This document shows, in pieces, positions 8,407 to 15,583 of a stretch of 64,000 nt of DNA. The stretch is from positions 35,840 through 99,839 of the forward strand of contig CAYTBT010000009.1 in the NCBI GenBank assembly GCA_964436125.1. Direction: 5' to 3'. The DNA comes from CAYRFF01 sp964436125. GTDB taxonomy: Bacteria > Bacteroidota > Bacteroidia > Chitinophagales > Saprospiraceae. The translations under genes were made by a program, and so were the position numbers. Positions within the stretch are counted from its first letter, which is position 1. Each line of letters begins with the position of its first letter. The notes below the pieces were generated by a model. That model ran no database searches and had not been told where the DNA came from. It saw only the letters and a program-made list of their open reading frames with translations.

Positions 8407-9795
8407 ATGGCAACAAGAAGAAAGGAGAAAAAGGTAAACAATTGGCTTGTCTTTTTTATCATCGCATTTTCCTTATTCATGATGACAATGAATGCGACGA
8501 TAGTTGCGACAGCTCTGCATACTTTACAACATGATTTAGGGACGACTCTGAGCTGGGTGGGCTGGACTCTGACGGCCTATTCTTTTGGATTTGTCATTAT
8601 GTTGCCATTGAGTGCTAAGCTAAGTATCCAATATGGACATCGGCGCATATTTATCTATTCGGTAGCGGTGTTTACGATAGCGTCTTTTTTCTGTGGACTC
8701 GCTGAGAATATCTATATCTTAATTATAATTCGCGTTTTTCAAGCAATGGGAGGAGCCGGCATAACGCCATCTGCAACGGGACTTATCGTCGAGTATTTTG
8801 GGCGTGAGCGCGATAAATTTCTTGGACTCTTTGGGAGTATATTTGCAATAGGAGCGATGGTCGGGCCTATATTTGGTGGATTATTTGTAACATATTGGTC
8901 ATGGCCCTGGATATTTTTTATAAATGTACCGATAGGTATTGCTGCGATAATACTTGCTCTGAGATTTATTCCTAGGGACAAGAATAAGTGGAAACAGAGT
9001 AAGAAGATGGATTTTATTGGTCTGGGATATTTAGGAGTAGCGATAATGACTGCAATGTATGCAGCGACATATTTATCACAGGAGGCGGCAGGGGTGAAAT
9101 CACCTTTATTTATCGGTCTGATAGTAGTATCGATAATCTCTTTTATCCTCTTGTTTAGGCATCTGAATAGTGTGGAATATCCGTTTATTGAACCGCGTTT
9201 TATCACCGGAAAGGGATTTGCGGCAGTGAATATTGTCAATATTGTTTATACCGGGATTGTCATCGGTGCGATATCACTTGTACCTTTATATGCAATCAAC
9301 AGATACGGGATCAGTGAATTAAGCTCCGGAACGTTACTTGTAGCTGAAGGAATAGCATCGGTAAGTTTATCGATAATTATGAGCATGCGGATCAGGCAGA
9401 CGGGTTATCGATTGCCGATTTATGTCGGAAGTACAATTCTTGCACTAGGAATCGGTTTAATGGCACTGAATCCTATTCTGGGCATGAGTCCTTATGCCTG
9501 GCTGGCAATCTGTGCATTTATGATCGGTCTGGGATTTGGGATTATGGGCCCGGCGGGGAGGAATGCGGGAATACAACTGGCACCGGAACAATCAGCTCAT
9601 ATCGCTGCAGTGCGTTCGCTGGGGATACAGCTGGGGCAGATTGTTACCATTGCCGTAGCCACAGCAATAATTACCGACGCGAAGAACCATAGTTTTGCGC
9701 AAGCTATCGTTTACGTAGGAATTGCGGTCATCTTATTCTGTATTTTACCGATTATCTCTCGCGTGCCGGAACAGAAAGGGGCATGGGAATTCTGA
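8407..9795 (+). CDS. MFS transporter, DHA2 (EmrB/QacA-like) family
   Basis: 462 aa from ATG 8407, chosen because the hydrophobic first helix (VNNWLVFFIIAFSLFMMTMNATIV) follows directly and GGATGG precedes it; a GTG at 8278 would add 43 unlikely residues. The motif MNATIVATALHTLQHDLG with WVGWTLTAYSF is characteristic of 14-helix drug:proton antiporters. The loop after helix 2 has the form of MFS motif A (GHRRIF), and GAMVGPIFGG resembles motif C of exporters. It probably exports small hydrophobic compounds. It is divergent from the epimerase fusion, with no TetR or MarR regulator beside it. Confidence 0.9.
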   Translation: MATRRKEKKVNNWLVFFIIAFSLFMMTMNATIVATALHTLQHDLGTTLSWVGWTLTAYSFGFVIMLPLSAKLSIQYGHRRIFIYSVAVFTIASFFCGLAENIYILIIIRVFQAMGGAGITPSATGLIVEYFGRERDKFLGLFGSIFAIGAMVGPIFGGLFVTYWSWPWIFFINVPIGIAAIILALRFIPRDKNKWKQSKKMDFIGLGYLGVAIMTAMYAATYLSQEAAGVKSPLFIGLIVVSIISFILLFRHLNSVEYPFIEPRFITGKGFAAVNIVNIVYTGIVIGAISLVPLYAINRYGISELSSGTLLVAEGIASVSLSIIMSMRIRQTGYRLPIYVGSTILALGIGLMALNPILGMSPYAWLAICAFMIGLGFGIMGPAGRNAGIQLAPEQSAHIAAVRSLGIQLGQIVTIAVATAIITDAKNHSFAQAIVYVGIAVILFCILPIISRVPEQKGAWEF

Positions 9796-9940
9796 GGAAT
9801 GATGGGTTATACATAGGTTAGATGCAAGACTTTAATAAAAAATGGAGACTGATGTTTACAGAATAAATAAATCCCGGACTAATAATTATGACACTACGTC
9901 CATAATTTATAACTTAGCAAAGTCAATAAAATTTTACAGA

Positions 9941-10462
9941 ATGAAATATACTCTACTTAATCGTATGCCAAAATTTTTACTTGTCCTACTGCTTGCAGTA
10001 AGCTTTAACACGCTTTATGCAGTAAATGACCCATTAATGAAGAATGAAGATGTGGTATCATATTCCGCCTTGATGCAATCAGAGAATATACAGATTGCCA
10101 CAATCAATGAAGAGCTAGCTGAAATAGAAGCTATCATTGAGTCTCAGGGCTTAAGTTATGATGAACTAGCTACCGAGTTTCCGGAAAAGGTCGCATCTAC
10201 ATCCTTACAGAAAACAGAAGTGCTCAACAGCTTGAGCGCGACAGATGCTCCACTAGGAATTAACGGTTTTTTCTGGGGATTCTGTTTAGGTGCCATAGGG
10301 ATACTCCTTGTCTTTGTACTTATGGCTGATAGCCCCGGACGAAGTCAGCAAGTGAAAAATGCCTTATGGGGATGTATAACCCTCGGTATTTTATACGTTC
10401 TATTATACGTTGTATTTGTTGTGCTTATCGGTACAGGAACCGGCTTCTGGTGGTGGTGGTAA
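9941..10462 (+). CDS. Small membrane protein with tryptophan-rich C-terminal end
   Basis: 173 aa from ATG 9941; 33 further upstream codons are open but read as low-complexity and would bury the signal peptide. The N-terminus is a signal peptide (FLLVLLLAVSFNTLYA). After a charged, mostly helical middle (QIATINEELAEIEAIIESQ), two transmembrane helices follow (about 110-130 and 143-165), separated by the loop DSPGRSQQVKNA. The protein ends GTGTGFWWWW. I do not recognise the family. It is the first gene of a co-directional set with a LolA-like protein, a YidD-domain protein and two TPR proteins; a hairpin 46 bp downstream may reduce read-through into them. Confidence 0.75.
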   Translation: MKYTLLNRMPKFLLVLLLAVSFNTLYAVNDPLMKNEDVVSYSALMQSENIQIATINEELAEIEAIIESQGLSYDELATEFPEKVASTSLQKTEVLNSLSATDAPLGINGFFWGFCLGAIGILLVFVLMADSPGRSQQVKNALWGCITLGILYVLLYVVFVVLIGTGTGFWWWW

Positions 10463-10507
10463 ATACTGCTTGCTGGTAAAGGCATTAAGAATTCATAAAG
10501 AAACTGA

Positions 10508-10533
10508 TACCCGGATTCGCAGTAGAATTCGGG
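10508..10533 (+). terminator. Hairpin between the first two genes of the envelope cluster
   Basis: ACCCGGATTC and GAATTCGGGT pair over 10 positions (one G-U) around a 6-base loop and are followed by TTCTC rather than a long T-run. It lies only 18 bp before the next ATG, so it could be a weak terminator or attenuator. Confidence 0.45.
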
Positions 10534-10551
10534 TTTCTCAATTCTACTATT

Positions 10552-11319
10552 ATGATGAATAAGGCAGTATTGTATGCATTATTCTTTATTGTTCTAGGAA
10601 ATTCAGCACTTTGTGCACAGACATTTTTCAGACTGAGCGGTGATTTTAGCATACGTGAGATAATGTTGTATACTGAGGAATCGGATTCTGTGAATACCTT
10701 TCTTACACGCGGCCACATCGATTATGACAAGAATAAGAAGCAAGCCGTATATAAGGTGGATTTTCCGGAAAGTGAAAATTGGGTACTTCAAGACTCTGTT
10801 TTTTATAAACTCAGAAATGATACGATAATCTCAAGATATGCATTGCCCTATGCGATGCGTATGTTAAACTTTGACATTCTGTTGAGCGAGTATAATTACG
10901 ATTTTCTGTTTCAGAAGATGGGCTGTAGCTTGCTTGATGTCCGACAAGAAGAGGAAGCCGTGTATAAGCTATGGGAATATCCCTACTGGAAACAGATAGG
11001 CGTGTTTAAATACATTCTTGTAGAATCCAAGGGGCAGAAAACAACGGGACTTGCCTACCTCGATGAGAATAAACATGTTGTGACGAGGCAATATTATAAA
11101 GATTATGCCATCATTAATGGACTAAACATGCCACATATTATCAGTCAACGCATCTATACAGATAGTATGACTTATGTCAAAAAATTGATATTGAAAAATG
11201 TTACGATTAATAATCTTAAGAGGGATTCTGTTTTTCGCGATGATCTTGAGTTTCTGCCTATCAAGCCGGGCGCAGACAAAGGAAATATCCGTGAAGGATT
11301 TAATGCTACTCAGGAATAA
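10552..11319 (+). CDS. Exported LolA-like (outer-membrane lipoprotein carrier-like) protein
   Basis: 255 aa with a signal peptide (VLYALFFIVLGNSALCAQ). The body has the strand order and spacing seen in the LolA/LolB-like fold proteins of Bacteroidota: RGHIDYDKNKKQAVYKVDF, WVLQDSVFYKLRNDTI, then a late strand pair (YVKKLILKNVTINN, preceded by NGLNMPHIISQRI). I see no lipobox. The family assignment rests on pattern, not on a unique motif. The last 122 bp overlap, in another frame, the start of the YidD-domain gene, implying translational coupling. Probably periplasmic; ligand unknown. Confidence 0.65.
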   Translation: MMNKAVLYALFFIVLGNSALCAQTFFRLSGDFSIREIMLYTEESDSVNTFLTRGHIDYDKNKKQAVYKVDFPESENWVLQDSVFYKLRNDTIISRYALPYAMRMLNFDILLSEYNYDFLFQKMGCSLLDVRQEEEAVYKLWEYPYWKQIGVFKYILVESKGQKTTGLAYLDENKHVVTRQYYKDYAIINGLNMPHIISQRIYTDSMTYVKKLILKNVTINNLKRDSVFRDDLEFLPIKPGADKGNIREGFNATQE

Positions 11320-11671
11320 TATTTCAACCGAGACGGCGATAGACCAGCATGTTGACAGGACATTTGAATCGGAGAATGAGGCCAAGATAATCTTCACTTG
11401 GTTATACCTGGGCTATAAAACTGTTTTGTCCTCTCAGGACGGGAACAATTGTATGTATTATCCATCATGCTCCACTTATGCGATTAGATCTATTGAGAAG
11501 AAAGGCTTATTTGCCGGTATTGTAGCTGCCTTTGACCGACTTACCCGCTGTCATCCATTTGCTGTAAAGAATTATCCTGTTTATGTTGATAAAAAACGAT
11601 TATATGATCCCGTTGATAAAAAAGCCCTGGAAGTATCGGAGAATGATCTTCAGTATCTTCCTGGTTTTTAA
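11198..11671 (+). CDS. YidD-domain protein, apparently exported
   Basis: 157 aa. Residues 64-140 are a clear YidD domain: CMYYPSCSTYAIRSI (C85, C91), a glycine helix KKGLFAGIVAAFDRL, then TRCHPF (C118). YidD is normally a short cytoplasmic amphipathic factor for membrane protein insertion. Here it follows a convincing signal peptide (LRLIILRGILFFAMILSFCLSSRAQ) encoded out of frame inside the LolA-like gene. An alternative start is ATG 11303 (residue 36), preceded by GAAGGA at good spacing, which would remove the signal peptide and reduce the overlap to 17 bp. I kept the long start because the two following genes have the same nested arrangement. The C-terminal tail after DPVD is longer than in standard YidD. 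Confidence 0.8.
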   Translation: MLRLIILRGILFFAMILSFCLSSRAQTKEISVKDLMLLRNNISTETAIDQHVDRTFESENEAKIIFTWLYLGYKTVLSSQDGNNCMYYPSCSTYAIRSIEKKGLFAGIVAAFDRLTRCHPFAVKNYPVYVDKKRLYDPVDKKALEVSENDLQYLPGF

Positions 11672-12455
11672 CCTCTGTAACCTTCATAGTCAGGAGAATA
11701 TATGGGATGCAGAATCCTCCCTGGAATATGGAAAATATTTGTTGCAGAAAGGTGATTATCTTGCCGCAGCACATGAATTTCAACGATATGTGTATTTTCA
11801 TAAGAAGGAGAAGGATGTTGTTTCACTGTGGATACGAGCTTACGCAAATGCCGGTAAGGCCCGGAATGCGCTACACGAGCTGAATAACTGGAATAAACAG
11901 ATTGATGGCAGCATGCCGCAGACCTATCTCACCGAGAAATCCTGGCTCTTTCTTAAGTTGGGTAGATATGAGGAGATACCTGATATATTGCATAAAGTTT
12001 CCGACGAATGGAAATATAAGGACTTACATCTGTACTCATCGATTATGTTACAGAAAAACTGGAAGCTCGCAGAAGAAGAATTGAGAAATTCTACAATCCC
12101 CGTTGAACAGAGGCTGTATGCAATAGCACACAATGCGATAAATGACAAGTATAAAAGCCCTGCACTCGCAGGGGTTTTATCGGCAATCATTCCCGGAACG
12201 GGGAAGTTTTATGTCGGTCGCTATTTTGATGGAGTTATATCGCTATTATTTGTCGGTGTAATGACCTATCAGGCAACGCGCTTTTTCCAAGAGAAAGGGA
12301 TAAAGAGCTGGCCGGCGTGGATATACACCGGATTGGGGGCGACATATTATGCAGCAGGTATCTATGGCTCTGTAAAAGCTGCCAAGGAATATAATCAGAA
12401 AAAGATTCAGAAATATGTGGATGAGACCAATCGTATTTTATATAGCGTGTATTAG
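11643..12455 (+). CDS. Exported TPR protein with C-terminal membrane module (IIPGTGKFYVGRYFD)
   Basis: 270 aa from ATG 11643, which directly follows CGGAGA and starts a signal peptide (MIFSIFLVFNLCNLHSQ); the frame stays open upstream to 11583. About residues 30-150 contain tetratricopeptide-like helix pairs (YLLQKGDYLAAAHEFQRYV). A conserved segment SAIIPGTGKFYVGRYFDGVISLLFVG then begins two or three hydrophobic helices. The same block recurs in the next gene (YIIPGLGQALNAYYFDAFNSFI), so the two are paralogues; the PG-G-x-Y block resembles TM2/DUF5683-type membrane segments. The start overlaps the YidD gene by 29 bp in another frame. Function unknown; probably envelope-associated. Confidence 0.75.
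   Translation: MIFSIFLVFNLCNLHSQENIWDAESSLEYGKYLLQKGDYLAAAHEFQRYVYFHKKEKDVVSLWIRAYANAGKARNALHELNNWNKQIDGSMPQTYLTEKSWLFLKLGRYEEIPDILHKVSDEWKYKDLHLYSSIMLQKNWKLAEEELRNSTIPVEQRLYAIAHNAINDKYKSPALAGVLSAIIPGTGKFYVGRYFDGVISLLFVGVMTYQATRFFQEKGIKSWPAWIYTGLGATYYAAGIYGSVKAAKEYNQKKIQKYVDETNRILYSVY
11838..11849 (-). repeat. ATTTGCGNAAGC word, copy 3
   Basis: Exact copy (N=T) inside the TPR gene, read on the coding strand as AYANA. Confidence 0.85.
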
Positions 12456-13260
12456 CCTTTGCTTTAAGATCTCTGTACAGGCCCAGAGTATTGAAGAGAC
12501 ATATTCGATGGGAATTGATGCATATAAGGGCGGCAATCTTGAACTTGCAGAGAATTATTTTCATCGCGTAGCGTATTTCAGCGCTGATAGTTTAAGGTAT
12601 CTCTCATATCTTCATCTCGGGGATATTTATAGTCAAAAAGGCGATTACCAATCAGCGATACGGAATTATAGTTACGCTTCTTCCAATAATCTGGATTTTG
12701 CCGGCAGGGAATTTCTTGCAATGAAAAAGGTGCGATTATGGCTGGCTATGCATAAATACAAGCTTGCTTATGCTGAGACATTTAATATTCCGGATACTGA
12801 CAGCTTCCGGGAGAAAAAAACACTTTACCAGGCATTTGCATTGTTTGAAGCACATAATTATCGGAAATCGATGGAATTGTACAAGGAATTGGTTTCAGCA
12901 AAAGATGAAATCGTGCTTATTCAATTATTTAATGAAGCACATCACGTGCATGGAAGATCCATAAAAGTCTATCAGTTTATAAGTTACATTATTCCCGGTT
13001 TAGGTCAAGCACTTAATGCTTATTACTTCGATGCATTTAATTCTTTTATATTGAATGCAGCTCTAGTAGGAGTCTTTATCTATACATCTGCTACGGTCGG
13101 TCTGATTGAAGGAGGAATCGCTGTTTTGCCTTGGTTGTATCGCTATTATACAGGTGGAGCTGAAAATGCCAAGCGATGGGCGGTGCAACATAAGCACGCT
13201 CAATTGCATAATATTCATCTTCAGATTCTCGATCTGGTGAAAAAGGATACCGGACTCTAG
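12415..13260 (+). CDS. Exported TPR protein with C-terminal membrane module (IIPGLGQALNAYYFD)
   Basis: 281 aa; ATG 12415 or 12421 both precede a signal peptide (IVFYIACISLCFKISVQAQ). TPR-like repeats occupy roughly residues 25-170 (YSMGIDAYKGGNLELAENYFHRVAYF, YLHLGDIYSQKGDYQSAIRNY). At about 190 the block SYIIPGLGQALNAYYFDAFNSFILN starts a pair of membrane helices, homologous to that of the preceding gene. The start lies 41 bp inside the preceding gene, so the third signal peptide of this operon is also nested. Last gene of the cluster. Function unknown; conserved linkage with YidD would suggest a role in the envelope. Confidence 0.75.
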   Translation: MWMRPIVFYIACISLCFKISVQAQSIEETYSMGIDAYKGGNLELAENYFHRVAYFSADSLRYLSYLHLGDIYSQKGDYQSAIRNYSYASSNNLDFAGREFLAMKKVRLWLAMHKYKLAYAETFNIPDTDSFREKKTLYQAFALFEAHNYRKSMELYKELVSAKDEIVLIQLFNEAHHVHGRSIKVYQFISYIIPGLGQALNAYYFDAFNSFILNAALVGVFIYTSATVGLIEGGIAVLPWLYRYYTGGAENAKRWAVQHKHAQLHNIHLQILDLVKKDTGL

Positions 13261-13454
13261 GTATTTGATTTCCAATACCGGCAGTGAAAATTGCATGAAG
13301 GGAAATGGCTTCACCACATGCATAAAGAATTCTATAATTCAGGAATCTTTATATTTATGAAGCTTATTGTGATGTGTTAAAATTCTGCATACATAGCTTT
13401 ACTTTACCGAGAAGATTAAAGGAGGATAGAATAGAAGGCAGGTTAAAACAATTT

Positions 13455-14117
13455 CTATCGCTCTATGCCATTACCATCGTAAACGAGATATTCAGTCATT
13501 GCTTGAAATACGGGAAGCATTAATTCAAAATCTTTTACAACGCGTTTATAAAAATCTTTCCCTAAGACCACTTTCAAGCTATAATTACACGAGAGCAGAA
13601 ATTGCTTTTTCTTCAATAAATCGATTGCCGGATGCTTTTTGTCATATCCACGTGGCCCGGTTTTGAGTTCCTTTCCTTTCAATCCACCGAATCGCTTCTT
13701 CAATTCAGGCTTGGATAAAGCAGATCTCAGAGGCTCTGCATCAGAGATAATGCCATCTCGGATAAACCTTAAATCTTCTCGGTTGGGCTTCCAGAAACCA
13801 CCGCCTACCATAGAATTATCGGGGCTTACTTGAATGTAGAAACCGCCTCGTCTATACTTGCCGGCACGCGTAAAATGCGCTGCAAAGTGCCTTTTGTACG
13901 GTGTTTTATCCTTGGTGAAGCGAAGGTCGCGATAGATTCTGTAAACTTTGGCCTTTGATATCTTGTCAACCTTATTGAGTTCTAGTCGGACAGCTTCTAC
14001 AAATGATTTAAAATTCTCCAATCCTGCTTCGTATTGCCTTTTGTTTTCCTGAAACCATTCACGGTTATTATTCTTGCGGAGATTGGCAAGGAAATTAATC
14101 GTTTCTTGTCTTATCAT
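13455..14117 (-). CDS. DUF2461 family protein
   Basis: 220 aa from ATG 14117 (MIRQETINFLANLRKNNNREWFQENK), the usual DUF2461 start and preceded by AAGAGAA. The frame stays open for 30 codons upstream, but these lie in and next to a MITE-like element and are not family sequence. Family features visible: NNREWFQENK near the N-terminus, KVYRIYRDLRFTKDKTPYKRH, GGFYIQVSPDNSMVGGGFW and GYDKKHPAIDLLKKKQF. DUF2461 proteins are widespread and without a known reaction. Stand-alone gene. Confidence 0.9.
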   Translation of the reverse strand: MIRQETINFLANLRKNNNREWFQENKRQYEAGLENFKSFVEAVRLELNKVDKISKAKVYRIYRDLRFTKDKTPYKRHFAAHFTRAGKYRRGGFYIQVSPDNSMVGGGFWKPNREDLRFIRDGIISDAEPLRSALSKPELKKRFGGLKGKELKTGPRGYDKKHPAIDLLKKKQFLLSCNYSLKVVLGKDFYKRVVKDFELMLPVFQAMTEYLVYDGNGIER

Positions 14118-14154
14118 AGTTCTCTTTTCAAGCATTTTCAATGACTTGCTTCTT

Positions 14155-14329
14155 ACCCAAATCATGCAATAGAAATTGAAGATAAGCACAAAACCCTGTG
14201 AATACAAGCACTTGCTCGAATTTGGTTCTCATCGTAGTCTTACTACGATTCCGAGCCAAATTCTTGCGCGAGCCCTTGTTTTCTGTGACTTTTGCACTTC
14301 CTTTTGCATTTCTATTGCATGGTTTGGGT
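14155..14329. mobile_element. MITE-like inverted-repeat element, copy A (175 bp)
   Basis: The two ends are inverted copies of ACCCAAAYCATGCAATAG, extended by AAAT and then by imperfectly paired sequence, so that the whole element can fold on itself around CGTAGTCTTACTACG. It contains no gene. A second copy with related ends and internal sequence lies at 52205-52409. A target duplication is not clear (CTT on both sides at best). It sits 37 bp upstream of the DUF2461 start, where it could affect transcription. Confidence 0.7.
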
Positions 14330-14595
14330 CTTATGAAACTCTATCGAGTGTTAATCGTTGAAAGCGGAGTTGTGATAAAAGTGTAAAAACATTAAATGGC
14401 TGAATCATGGGAATAAGATGCGCCGGACTTAGGATGAGAAGTGAGGTAAGTAGGGATTGATTGTCCAATGATCCATTTAAAACATGCTTCATTTTTTGAT
14501 CACCCATGAAGAGCTTGAGATTAGAATTTAATACCCAAAACTTACATCGAAGGGTCGATGCAAGAATTGGGTATTGGTTGTATGAAATTGATATC
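14330..14595. other. Intergenic region with a small inverted repeat
   Basis: Apart from the 46-bp inverted repeat at 14530-14575, I see no gene or RNA here. The first half has no convincing coding potential on either strand. Confidence 0.5.
14530..14575. repeat. Inverted repeat AATACCCAA...TTGGGTATT
   Basis: Arms 14530-14550 and 14555-14575 pair at 18 of 21 positions with a 4-base loop. The outer bases, TACCCAAAACTT, are shared with the left end of the MITE-like element at 52205, so this may be a minimal relative of that element. There is no T-run, so it is not an obvious terminator. Confidence 0.6.
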
Positions 14596-15102
14596 TTAAG
14601 CATTACCTGCTTTATCGTCTGCACTAGGTCCATACATTCCCGGAACCGGCACATTCAATAAACGCAGATAGACGCCGAGTTGACCACGATGGTGATAAAG
14701 GTGGCTCAATCCCATAGTTCTGATAGCTACGGAACGCGGCGCTTGCATTATTACATGATCTCCGGCGCGCATTGTCCATTCTTCATCGAGCTTATTATCT
14801 TCTATGCTTTTTAATGCCTTGAGTGATTGTTCTGTACCGGCATTAAAGCGGTTTACAATGTCTTCAGCAGTAGCAATTTCTCCTTGATTTCCCCTGTTTT
14901 CTGCAAGGTCAAGGTATTCTTGGTTAGCTGCAGAGGAAACAATTCCTGTAAGACTTGCGATATGGCTAGCTAGTTGTTTTAAACTCATTGATTTCTCATG
15001 TGGCTTCCAATCAAATTTATCTGTCGGTATGCGCTCAAGAATCTTTTGTGTTTTTGCTGCTTCTTGTTCAATTTCTGTTATTAATGCTTCTCTTCTATTC
15101 AT
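14596..15102 (-). CDS. DinB-like four-helix putative metalloenzyme
   Basis: 168 aa. The DinB/YfiT-like fold is indicated by the opening helix with basic residues, FDWKPHEKSMSLKQLASHIASL with H47, and the C-terminal GLSHLYHHRGQLGVYLRLLNVPVPGMYGPS with H134 and H138; these three histidines would bind the metal. Length is normal for the family. Members include thiol-dependent S-transferases (bacillithiol or glutathione type) and many with unknown reactions. Stand-alone gene. Confidence 0.88.
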   Translation of the reverse strand: MNRREALITEIEQEAAKTQKILERIPTDKFDWKPHEKSMSLKQLASHIASLTGIVSSAANQEYLDLAENRGNQGEIATAEDIVNRFNAGTEQSLKALKSIEDNKLDEEWTMRAGDHVIMQAPRSVAIRTMGLSHLYHHRGQLGVYLRLLNVPVPGMYGPSADDKAGNA

Positions 15103-15583
15103 ATTTATCTGATTTATAGAGGGAATATTCCACTGATATTTGCCGAAATATCCTCCAGTGTTATAAAATATGGGCGTAGTTTTAAATTATGCTATCAAAG
15201 TTGATAGTTTCAGCTATCCCCATTCAATTTTTTACCTATTTGCCATCAAAAAGGAACTTCATATAGTAAACTGCTCATTAAAGTCCTTAATTCGATATAA
15301 CGAAGGCAGCGGATTTTGCCCCGTCATATTTAATTTCTACCTCTGCACCTCAGGATCATTGTACGCCTTGGGTACAAGTTTACTTAGTTCCCTTTCCCAA
15401 GCATGAAAATATCAAAGTGTATAATTTGGGAATAAGAATCTGAGACATATAGTTTTCAACACATTGGGAATTACGGCTTTTTTCCAGCATAATTTCAATA
15501 AAAGTCAATTGCAAGAGAGCTCAATCTCCCCAGTGTTGATAGAGTATGACTGAATAGATATTTGCGTAAGCTAATATATCGGA
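15103..15583. other. Intergenic region, no gene seen
   Basis: The stretch between two minus-strand genes contains one exact ATTTGCGNAAGC word near its end. A 78-codon frame at 15170-15406 (+) has no family resemblance and no ribosome binding site, and I do not call it. Confidence 0.5.
15560..15571 (+). repeat. ATTTGCGNAAGC word, copy 4
   Basis: Exact copy (N=T), intergenic, 12 bp beyond the stop of the glutamate synthase-like gene; followed by TAA as in the extended consensus. Confidence 0.85.

Noticed and set aside
15170..15406. 78-codon frame on the plus strand between DinB-like and glutamate synthase-like genes
   Set aside because: No start context, no signal peptide or motif; composition is that of intergenic DNA.
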